Below, piece after piece: positions 56,969 through 64,000 of a stretch of 64,000 nucleotides of DNA. The position numbers and the translations under genes are program-made. Origin of the DNA: Entophlyctis helioformis (lineage: Eukaryota > Chytridiomycota > Chytridiomycetes > Chytridiales > Chytriomycetaceae); NCBI GenBank assembly GCA_025526915.1, contig JAHLKH010000112.1, positions 23,097 through 87,096 on the forward strand. Direction: 5' to 3'. Positions within the stretch are counted from its first letter, which is position 1. Each line of letters opens with the position of its first letter. The notes beneath the pieces were generated by a model. The model was not told the origin of the DNA, ran no database searches, and saw nothing but the letters and a program-made list of their open reading frames with translations.

Positions 56969-59046
56969 ATGTCGCAGCTTGCACGACTGCTTGCCAGACA
57001 GGCCGCCCAGGCCGCCCAGGCCGCACGGCCAGCGGCTGCCGCACCCGCTCTCTCGGCATCCGTCTCCGCCTCGACTCCGGCCGCCATGCACATGCTGGCG
57101 TCCTCGCCCCTCGCCACGGCCGCCGTGTCTGCGGCCGCTAGATCACCTCTTAGCGGCCTGCGTTGGCTGTCGTCGTCGCCCAAGTCGCTGGCGACGTCGG
57201 ATCGCAAACCTCCGTCTGGAGCCGGTGCCGGCAGCGGTGCTGGCGACTCGGACGGCATGGACCTGTTTGCGCAGGCCATGGCCGCACAAAAGAGACAGCA
57301 GGAGCAGCAGGAGCAGCAGCAGGGCCAGCAAGGCCAACAGGGCCAGCAGCAGGGTCAGCAGCAGGAGCAGCAGAGCACGGACGCCGAGGCTGAGCGTGCT
57401 CGCCGCATGAACGAGTCCATGGAAAAGGAAGAGGAGGAGCGCAAGGCCAAGAACAAGCCGTTCTACTACGCCGTGACTGCTGCCTCTCTCCTGGGCATGT
57501 ATGCCTTTGCTGGTGCGTCCTGATTGCCCTTTCTGCAGTGCGAAGTGCCATGCATGCTCGTCGCCGTTCTGACGCTTGAATGCACGCCGATGGACTGGAT
57601 TCCCTGCGTGGATAGGTATGCCGACCGAAAAGGACACTGGCAAGGACGACGAGTCGTACCTTACTGGCCACAACCGTCGTGTCGCTGCCTACTGGACCGA
57701 TACCTACGAGGTAAGCCGGCGATCGGTGACGGTGGTCGGCTGAGTGTGCATGCGTACTTGAATCTAACGGATCGCTGCGCAGTACTGGATCAACCCCCCG
57801 TCCAAGAAGCTGCTTCCCGACCCGCTGCCGGCTCCCTACCACCGCCCGTACACTATCCTCATTGAGCTGACAGACGCCATGACTCATCTTGTTTGGGATG
57901 TGAGTTTACGGTCATATCAATGCGTGTGCACCATGCAATATGCGGCCGTGTGGCTCTGTCGCTGACTGTGCTCTGTGTGGTGGCTGCTGCTGCTGCTGTG
58001 CGATACGATGCTGTTAGAGAGAAGTTGGATGGAGAGCTGCCGTTCGTCCTGGCGTCAAGCACTTCCTTGCCAACATTGGCAGACACTTTGAGATTGTCAT
58101 GTTCACGACCTCGCCCCACCACGTACGTGCATTGATCTCCGCCATCTGTGTATGCATGCATGCATGCATGCATTCCTTGAGTGCACTTGGACTGACACGA
58201 TCCCAACGAGCACAGCTGGCCGATCCCATCGTCAACGCGCTTGATCCCTACGGATACATCATGTACCGCCTGTACCGCGAGCACACGAAGCTTGTCGACG
58301 GCAAGTATGTCAAGGATCTGACCCTGCTGAACCGTGATCTGGGCAAGGTGATTGTCCTGGACACGAACCCCGAGAGCTACAGCCTCAACCCGGAGAACGG
58401 CCTGCACCTCAACAAGTGGCAGGGAACGGCCGGCGACGACGAGTTTGAGCGTCTCGAGGACTTTTTCGAGGAGCTGAGCACGATGCTCAACCTGCTCCAC
58501 ACGGACGACGTCCGCCCTCTGCTTGGTGTTCTTCGCAAGTACGACCCCGAAGATCCTGCCGGTGCATGGGTCAAGCACAAGAACCTGCTGCGTGCCGAGT
58601 TTGAGCGCTCTGCCAAGGCCGAGAGAGCCAAGACACAGGCGTCGGCTGCAGCTGCATCAACCACCGCGGCACCGTCTGGATCTGGCTCCAGTAGCACCGG
58701 CGCGGCCATCCTGTTGGCTGTTGGCTCGTTTGTCGGCACGCTTGCAGGCAAGAACCGCGCCACGGGTCTGATGGCTGGTGCTGGCGGCCAGGCGCCTGCG
58801 GCCCAGACGCAGCAGCCGACCAACTTTATCGACCTGATTGAGCAGTATGCGCGCGAGGACCGCAAGGACTTTGAGAAGCACTACGAGGAGCAGATCCGCC
58901 AGATGGAGGCCGCGCGCAAGGAGCAGGAGGATGCGATGCGGAAGCAGATGGAGGCCATGAAGAGCCAGAAGCTGACGCTCATGGACTACATGTCGGGTGC
59001 TGCACAGCCGCCCGTGCCCGGCCAGCAGCCGCCCCAGCAGCAGTAG
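56969..59046 (+). CDS. TIM50: Mitochondrial import translocase subunit TIM50
   Basis: Five exons: 56969-57512, 57616-57710, 57783-57899, 58018-58122, 58216-59046; GT-AG and in phase. The presequence is Arg/Ala-rich (MSQLARLLARQAAQAAQAAR). A Gln-rich matrix-side stretch precedes the single membrane helix (FYYAVTAASLLGMYAFAG). The intermembrane-space FCP1-like domain follows: PYHRPYTILIELTDAMTHLV, WDREVGWRAAVRPGVKHFLA, FEIVMFTTSPHHQLADPIV, YGYIMYRLYREHTKLVDG, DLTLLNRDLGKVIVLDTNP. The phosphatase DxDx(T/V) signature is absent, as in yeast TIM50, so it is a presequence receptor and not a phosphatase. A long charged coiled C-terminus (EEQIRQMEAARKEQEDAMR) is longer than usual. Confidence 0.92.
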
Positions 59047-59082
59047 ATCCCGCACTCGCACTCTCTCGCCTTCTCTCTGACA

Positions 59083-59093
59083 CAATAACAACC
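59083..59093 (+). terminator. Poly(A)-signal-like CAATAACAACC after TIM50
   Basis: Lies 37 bp past the stop, within 21 bp shared with the 3' flank of RGS receptor 1. Confidence 0.45.
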
Positions 59094-59140
59094 GCGCATT
59101 TTCAAAGGTTTCCTCATCAGCCACTTTCGCACCGCCATGA

Positions 59141-59160
59141 GGGGGGGGGGGGGGGGGGGG
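59141..59160. repeat. Run of 20 G
   Basis: A pure G homopolymer in the TIM50 3' flank, the longest single-base run in the window. Could be real or an assembly artefact. The rest of 59047-59296 is AT-richer and gene-free. Confidence 0.9.
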
Positions 59161-59296
59161 TAATTGATTTCGTTCCCATAGAAAACCTTACGCCGGCACC
59201 TGATTGGCCGGCTGGTTTGCCTCGAATTTTGTTCAATTTGGCATCCAATTTCCAATCGTTTTGAATCCAAATTCATATTCTTGTCCGAATTCCCAG

Positions 59297-61044
59297 TCAC
59301 TCTGAGCAGCCTGCAGGCGATGCCTTCTCAAGTCGTGGTCGCTTTGGCGCTGGCTTGTGGTCTGCTGAGCCTGTCCAAGGGGCAGCAGTTGGCTGCGTGT
59401 TGGTAATGACACCAAGAACTGTCCTGCTACTGCCTGTTGCGGCTGTTGGCCTTCTGCGTCCAGTCGGTGCACTTGTGTGTGCTGCTGAGGCTGCCTGCTG
59501 CAATGTCCGAACGACCGACGTCACAGCCGACACAGACGCACTGGCATCTGCTGCTGCTGCTCTCTTCCGCCTGCTTGGTGCTCTTTGGCGGCTGGCTGTT
59601 GGCGTGGCAGCTGCAGCAACGGCTGGCTGTCCAGGCTCGTCCGCAAGGTCCTTGTCGTCATCGAGATTGTCAAGGCACACAGTGTCAACAGAGTCGCAGC
59701 TGTTGACAGCCATCGCACAACAGGCAGACGAGCTCACCAATGAGGGCATGGATGGATCACTCGGCATATCGTTGAGCTGCCGCATAACGTCGAGCTGCTG
59801 TAAGGCATCGCGCTTGGCTTGGTCTGACTTTGAGAACTGTCGAGGCGATACACAGAGAATGCCTGCAGCAATTCTGCCCACTCATGTCAACCTCTGTCCT
59901 GGCTGCCTTGGTGTAGACAGCATACTCTTTCTGGACGGGATCGCTGATGGATCCCCACACAAAGATGTTGTTGGATTTGTTGTAGGTTTTGTATGTGCTG
60001 TTTGTGCAGTCAGTCTGCTGTGCAATCAGTGCATACAGATCCTATGAGAATATCCTACCGGCATTTGAATGATGGCTCAACAAGGAATCCGCACTGCTCA
60101 ACGTCCATCGACCTGATCTTGAAGATGAGTTGCATCTTTCGTGCGGCTGACATGAACTCTTCCAGGTCTGACTTGTCATTCCGGCCCTTTCCAGTCCGTC
60201 GTAAACTGTCTCGCCACGCGTTAAACAGCTGTGTTGCATGCAATGGTTAGTGCTGATCGTCAAGGAGAGTGTGTCGCCTGCCCATTTGTAGGCTCACCTG
60301 CTCCACGGGATAGGACGTAAGCGCGCGACCATACAGATGTGTAAAGGTCGCTCCTTCTGGGACTGCAAACTCTGCTTTTGGATCAAGTGTCGCAAGCATG
60401 CCCAGATTCTGGTTGTTGGCTGCTGCAAAGACGCTCGTCTCGGCAAACTGTCGTGTGAGGTTTGGAGTGATTGCACTGCTTATTGTGCGTTGTGGGTGAT
60501 CAGACTTACCTTGTGATGATCGCGGTACTTTGCATAGTGCTCAAGGAGTTGGAGGACGCTGCTCTTGAATGAGGGATCAGGATGCAATGCCATGCATCAC
60601 GATGTCAGGATTGCTGGGATCTTCGAGGCATGGGAGCATGACGAGAAGCTTGTCGATGCTGTCAAGAGGCACCACCTATACTTCACGGCCGCCAAGTTCC
60701 ATCTTGATGGCAAGAGCAGGGACGTTGTTGTTAAGTCGTCTTGGCACGAAGCTTGTCAGAACCAAGGGGAGGCGAGACACTTGGACGCATATGACGCCTT
60801 TACGCGGGCCATCTGTGAGCTTGATGAGTGGCAGCAGCGAATGTATTTGGTTCTTCTTGCTCACCAGTGTCATGCTTTCGAATGAACTGTTGTCGCAGTG
60901 GAAGCCCAAGCCGTAGTCTAGAAACTTCCCTGTTGGGTCGATGGCCTGCGGGTCTGCTTGACTGGGAGCTGGCTCTGTGGTGGCTGCTGCGTCCATGTCA
61001 TCCTGCTGGTGCACGGCGGCATGTTGTGGCTGTTGCTCGTCCAT
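59297..61044 (-). pseudogene. Unrecognised multi-exon gene, damaged or error-laden
   Basis: ATG at 61044 (MDEQQPQHAAVHQQDDMDAA), then GKFLDYGLGFHCDNSSFESM, LTDGPRKGVICVQVSRLPLV and NNNVPALAIKMELGGREV. At 60676-60678 an in-frame TAG interrupts, but the frame carries on sensibly (VVPLDSIDKLLVMLPCLEDP), then slips by one base near 60588. Further coding-like blocks: TPNLTRQFAETSVFAAANNQ, LFNAWRDSLRRTGKGRNDKS, NNIFVWGSISDPVQKEYAVY and, at the C-terminal end, SDQAKRDALQQLDVMRQLND with a basic tail PAPKRPRLEKASP ending at 59297. Splice sites GTAAGT near 60510 and GTGAGC near 60298 are visible, but phases do not all agree. No family recognised; the basic tail hints at a nuclear protein. Either a decaying gene or several assembly errors. 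Confidence 0.45.
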
Positions 61045-61080
61045 TCCAACTCTGTCGCCAGAGCGCCACTGCCACTGGTG

Positions 61081-61163
61081 GTGGGATCGCTGTGATTGGT
61101 CGATCTTGATGGAATCGCTGTGATTGGTCAATCTTGGTGGGATCACTGTGATTGGTCGATCGA
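61081..61163. promoter_or_regulatory. Tandem array of three inverted CCAAT boxes
   Basis: Three imperfect units of about 28-29 bp, each containing CTGTGATTGGTC (ATTGG is the reverse of CCAAT). It starts 37 bp upstream of the minus-strand ATG at 61044, in the divergent interval with the ORF at 61728. Typical target of the HAP/NF-Y complex. The remaining interval to 61727 is C-rich, with no gene and a CA run at 61685-61700. Confidence 0.6.
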
Positions 61164-61727
61164 GAGAGCCCTTGCAAGGTTCAGACACTGCGCGATGCAA
61201 GCACAGCAACAGCGGCACCGAGTGCCGTACGACGCTGCCCACCACCGCCATCAGCAAACCAGCAACGGCGACTTGCTCAAACTTGCCCGTTTTCTCCGCT
61301 GCTCTCGTTCTGCAGCTGCTGTTGCATCAGCAACGCTGCTTGCTGCTTGGCACCACCGACCTGTGCACACACCCAGGCCTGCTCATCGTCGCTCGTCGCA
61401 CCACCGACCTCGCACTCACTCGCCGCTCAGCCAGCCAGCCAACAGCAGCAAGCACATCGCCGCTGCTCGCTGCCTGCCCTCTCGTTCAACGACACCACCA
61501 CTCGCCCAGCCAGCCAAGTGCACACAGGCCAGCACAGCTGCCGCCGCTCATTGAACCTTGCCCATCCCACAACCGCTCGGCCCTCTTGCCCAGCAAGCCA
61601 GCTCGTAAGTCTCTGCTTGCTGGCTGTTGCATGTCCTTGCACACCCTGCACGCTCTGCATGCTGATACCAACCACCGACTCTTGCACACACACACACACA
61701 GACGCTCTCAACACCGCTCGCTGCAGC

Positions 61728-62072
61728 ATGGGAGTCCCTGACTGGCTGCGACTCCTCAAGGAGTTTGGCTACGTCATTGTGTTCGGCGACAGTGCAAGCT
61801 TGTCCGACGCACTTTCCACGGTACTCGGAGAGGTCAAGCAACACGGCGACCCTGCCATCGACGACATGGACGTCGACGACATCGCTGTGGACGACATCGC
61901 TGTGGACGACACCAGTGCAACTCCTCGACCGTCGCTGCTGCAGCCACCATCAATGCTGGACTTATATCCAAGGCAGCCACAGCTGCCAGCATCGCCGTTT
62001 CGACACCTACGGTTGCCACTGTGTAGTACTGGGCCGCCAGACGGACTTGCCGGCTGGTTGCAGGGGCAGTGA
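61728..62072 (+). CDS. Hypothetical ORF running into the retrotransposon LTR
   Basis: ATG at 61728: MGVPDWLRLLKEFGYVIVFG, then a repeated VDDIAVDDIAVDD acidic stretch, ending at a stop inside the LTR. The opening recalls XPG/FEN-type N-termini (MGVPGLW...), but no catalytic residues follow. It may be the 5' end of a gene cut by the element's insertion at about 62022, or not a gene. Confidence 0.3.
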   Translation: MGVPDWLRLLKEFGYVIVFGDSASLSDALSTVLGEVKQHGDPAIDDMDVDDIAVDDIAVDDTSATPRPSLLQPPSMLDLYPRQPQLPASPFRHLRLPLCSTGPPDGLAGWLQGQ

Positions 62073-62177
62073 GTATGCACGCGAGGAAGGGCGGGCAGAC
62101 GACTTCATTGAGACATAAGCACGGACCTGGTTGCAGGGGCAGTGAGTATGCACGCGAGGAAGGGCGGGCAGACGACT
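62054..62177. repeat. 51-bp direct repeat inside the LTR
   Basis: The segment 62054-62104 recurs at 62127-62177 (offset 73 bp), with no differences that I can see. Confidence 0.9.
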
Positions 62178-62231
62178 GCAAGAACGGGGGCAACCAGAGC
62201 GGGGGACGCGGCCGGGCGATGTCTGTCCGGT

Positions 62232-62255
62232 CACGTGGGTCACGTGGATCACGTG
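62232..62255. promoter_or_regulatory. Three CACGTG boxes in the LTR U3
   Basis: CACGTG occurs at 62232, 62241 and 62250, each 9 bp apart, just inside the U3 end of the LTR. Palindromic bHLH-type binding sites; probably element promoter or enhancer. Confidence 0.6.
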
Positions 62256-62278
62256 ACCGCGACCGAGCATCCGTTACA

Positions 62279-62288
62279 CTCCCCCCAG
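62279..62288 (-). other. Polypurine tract of the retrotransposon
   Basis: Minus-strand CTGGGGGGAG directly abuts the LTR start TGTAACGG. This is the expected plus-strand primer site in reverse transcription. Confidence 0.75.
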
Positions 62289-62331
62289 CGTAGACAGCCA
62301 CTTATAAGAAAGAAGAGTGGATGAACAGCGA

Positions 62332-64000
62332 CTAGGGGGATGCAGGGGCATTGCGCACACGAGAGGCAGAAGTGCGGGCAACAATGGACGCGTAGGACAC
62401 AGGACGGGGGGCCGTGCGCTCAGAGCGACGAGGTGGGGCGGGATGGTTGAGAGGGGGAAGAGAAGAAAGAGAGAAGGAAGGAGGAGAAGAAGGAGGAGGG
62501 AGAGGAGGGAAAGATGGAGAGAGAGAGGGAGATGCGGGTGCAGCAGGTGCGATCGGCTCATCAGCCGGAGCAGGTGCCGCGGGCGTGGCCGCGTATGGAG
62601 CAGAGGCCACTGGTGCAGGAGCAGGCGCAGTGCGCTTGCGGCGAGAGGACTTGGATGCCTTGGGCTGCGTGGGAGCAGGCGCCGCGGCGGGAGCAGGAGC
62701 AGCCGGTGCAGGAGCAGCCGGTGCAGGAGCAGCCGGAGCAGGAGCCGCGCGCGTGGGCTGAGCCGGTTTGGGCGCCTTGCCTTTAGGCGCCTTGGACGGC
62801 CGAGCGTGGAACGCCTTGACGAGGTCCTGGGCCTTGCGCATGTCGGCGGCTGGGACCCATGTGTTGTCGTCGGCTGGATAGCCAACCCACTTGACCAGAT
62901 ACTCGATCTTGCCGCGATAAGTGCGCGAGTCGACGATCTGCTCGACCTCGTAGTTGTCCGACGTGCCGTCGTCGGCGTGGTACTCGGGGTCAGGCCGTGA
63001 GGGCACGTCCTTGCGGCCGGTAGGCGCAGACAGAGGGTCAACGTATGGGCAGATCCGGTCGGCATGGAACACGTTGTGGACGCGGTGCAGCGAGGCAGGC
63101 AGCGCGAGCGTGTAGTTGAGGCCAGATTCACCAGAGTCCAGGCTGGTGATGGCAAAAGGGCCGAGCCACTTGGCGGCCGTGAGCGGCGGGCGGTGCGAGT
63201 CCGCCGGCCAGGAGATGCCCTCAGCGTTGAGGAGCACCATGTCGCCGACCTTGTACGCAGGGTGACGGCGGCGACGCTTGTTTGCCTGAACAGCCATGGC
63301 TGCCTGGGCTTTGCGCCGATTCAAAATGGCTGAGTCGCGAGCAGCGGCCATGTCCAGCAGCAGGTCGCGGGCCGCGGCAGACGGTGCCAGGGCCGGCTCA
63401 GACGGGAAGGACCGCGGGTGGCGGCCAAACGCCAGGAAGAAAGGAGCAAAGCCAGACGAAGCCGACGGCGCGCAGTTGAGGCCAAAGCAGGTGGGACCGA
63501 GCAGCAACGGCCAGTCAGAGCCGTGGTAGTCGGCCGCCTTGGCGAGCGCATCCTTGATGGTGCGGATGCTGCGTTCGGCCAGGCCGTCAGTCTGCTGGTG
63601 GCGAGCCGTGCTGAGGTTCTGCTTGATACGGGCAGCGGTGCAGAGGCTCGACCAGAAAGCCGACAGCCAGCGGGCGTCACGGTCCGAGACGAAGTCGACC
63701 GGGAAGCCCTTGCCCGAGCAGACCCAGCGAGTCAGGAAGAGCTCGGCCAGCTCCTGGGCCGACGACGAGCGGCGGCACGGGAACGCGTCGCAGAGACCGG
63801 ACAGGCGATCGACCACAACCAGAGCAGCATCAAACGCATCGTCTTGTCCGCCCGCAGGCAGGAACATGACGTCCATGGCGACGCTCGAGAAGCAGTCGTC
63901 CGGGATCGCGAGTGGATGCAGCAGGCCGTCAGGCCGGTGATTGGGCGTGCGGTGGCGCTGGCACACGTCGCATGAGGCAACATAGGCAGCAATGTCCTCA
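62332..64000 (-). CDS. Ty3/gypsy polyprotein: integrase with C-terminal chromodomain (partial)
   Basis: An open frame from the right edge to the stop at 62332. From the N-terminal side: the end of the HHCC zinc module (ASCDVCQRHR); the integrase core with MDVMFLPAGGQDDAFDAAL (first Asp), DFVSDRDARWLSAF (second Asp) and HQQTDGLAERSIRTIKD (Glu); then AYKVGDMVLLNAEGI; the GPFAITS/LPASLHRVHNVFHAD module; and a chromodomain (YEVEQIVDSRTYRGKIEYL, VKWVGYPADDNTWVPAADM). This is followed by a long Ala/Pro repeat (APAPAAP units) and a Ser/Pro-rich tail ending VRNAPASP. The chromodomain marks it as a chromovirus, which targets insertion to chromatin. No internal stop is seen, so the element may be young. 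Protease and RT/RNase H lie beyond the window. Confidence 0.93.
   Translation of the reverse strand, partial: EDIAAYVASCDVCQRHRTPNHRPDGLLHPLAIPDDCFSSVAMDVMFLPAGGQDDAFDAALVVVDRLSGLCDAFPCRRSSSAQELAELFLTRWVCSGKGFPVDFVSDRDARWLSAFWSSLCTAARIKQNLSTARHQQTDGLAERSIRTIKDALAKAADYHGSDWPLLLGPTCFGLNCAPSASSGFAPFFLAFGRHPRSFPSEPALAPSAAARDLLLDMAAARDSAILNRRKAQAAMAVQANKRRRRHPAYKVGDMVLLNAEGISWPADSHRPPLTAAKWLGPFAITSLDSGESGLNYTLALPASLHRVHNVFHADRICPYVDPLSAPTGRKDVPSRPDPEYHADDGTSDNYEVEQIVDSRTYRGKIEYLVKWVGYPADDNTWVPAADMRKAQDLVKAFHARPSKAPKGKAPKPAQPTRAAPAPAAPAPAAPAPAAPAPAAAPAPTQPKASKSSRRKRTAPAPAPVASAPYAATPAAPAPADEPIAPAAPASPSLSPSFPPLPPPSSPPSFSLSSLPPLNHPAPPRRSERTAPRPVSYASIVARTSASRVRNAPASP

Larger units (their letters stand above)
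62022..62278 (-). repeat. 3' LTR of the Ty3/gypsy element
   Basis: On the minus strand it begins TGTAACGGATGCTCGG immediately after a polypurine tract and ends ...CAGTACTACA, giving TGTA...TACA termini. The 62278 border is well supported; the 62022 border is inferred from the TACA end, because the 5' LTR is outside the window. Confidence 0.65.
62022..64000 (-). mobile_element. Chromovirus (Ty3/gypsy LTR retrotransposon), 3' portion
   Basis: LTR, polypurine tract and the integrase/chromodomain reading frame are in the expected order on the minus strand. The 5' part and target-site duplication are outside the window. Confidence 0.85.

Noticed and set aside
56969..59046. TIM50 as an active FCP1-type phosphatase
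   Set aside because: The DxDx(T/V) motif is missing (ILIELTDAMTH), as in known TIM50 receptors.
1..64000. tRNA, rRNA or riboswitch genes
   Set aside because: I looked for cloverleaf-type GGTTCGA arms and rRNA-like sequence and found none outside coding regions. A covariance-model search would be needed to exclude them fully.

Overview
This window reads as nuclear DNA of an early-diverging, probably zoosporic (chytrid-like), fungus. The evidence is a GC-rich genome with many introns, mostly 50-400 nt and conventionally spliced. It carries genes for mitochondrial complex I (NDUFA8), TIM50 and a mitochondrial 2-oxoacid dehydrogenase kinase, two fungal-type seven-transmembrane receptors with C-terminal RGS domains, and a chromodomain Ty3/gypsy element. 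The lineage is inferred; no rRNA or marker gene is present. I placed about 64 introns by requiring consistent phase and family-like junctions. Four of them use GC-AG borders, all with donor GCAAGT.

Left part (1-16.8 kb): a duplicated 3' fragment of a seven-TM gene lies beside two tandem secreted alkaline phosphatase genes. These are followed by a low-complexity coiled-coil protein (-), a short-chain dehydrogenase (+), a small Ser-rich protein with a clear TATA box (+), the full-length seven-TM gene (-), and a FUSC/ALMT-type transporter (-).

Middle (16.8-44.3 kb): RGS receptor 1, an AT-hook protein, a SMYD-type SET/MYND methyltransferase, NDUFA8 (-), RGS receptor 2, a nine-exon NAD-dependent epimerase, a BCKDK/PDK-type kinase (-), a Gln-rich C2H2 zinc-finger factor, a YGR210C-type GTPase (-), a bestrophin-like channel (-), and an 1100-residue disordered protein with a repeated EFLR-T-P motif (-).

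Right (44.3-64 kb): a WD40 protein, cytochrome b561 (-), two tandem DUF4139 paralogs, a C-terminally anchored membrane protein (-), a diacylglycerol-lipase-like enzyme, TIM50, a damaged unrecognised gene (-), and the 3' end of a chromovirus. The chromovirus shows LTR, polypurine tract, and an integrase plus chromodomain reading frame that leaves the right edge.

About ten genes carry isolated one-base frameshifts, often next to a homopolymer, in otherwise intact family-like sequence. This suggests an under-polished long-read assembly, so 'broken' genes here should not be taken as dead without read support. Genes are mostly independent housekeeping or signalling units; the meaningful local groupings are the tandem pairs (alkaline phosphatase, DUF4139) and the two RGS receptors.
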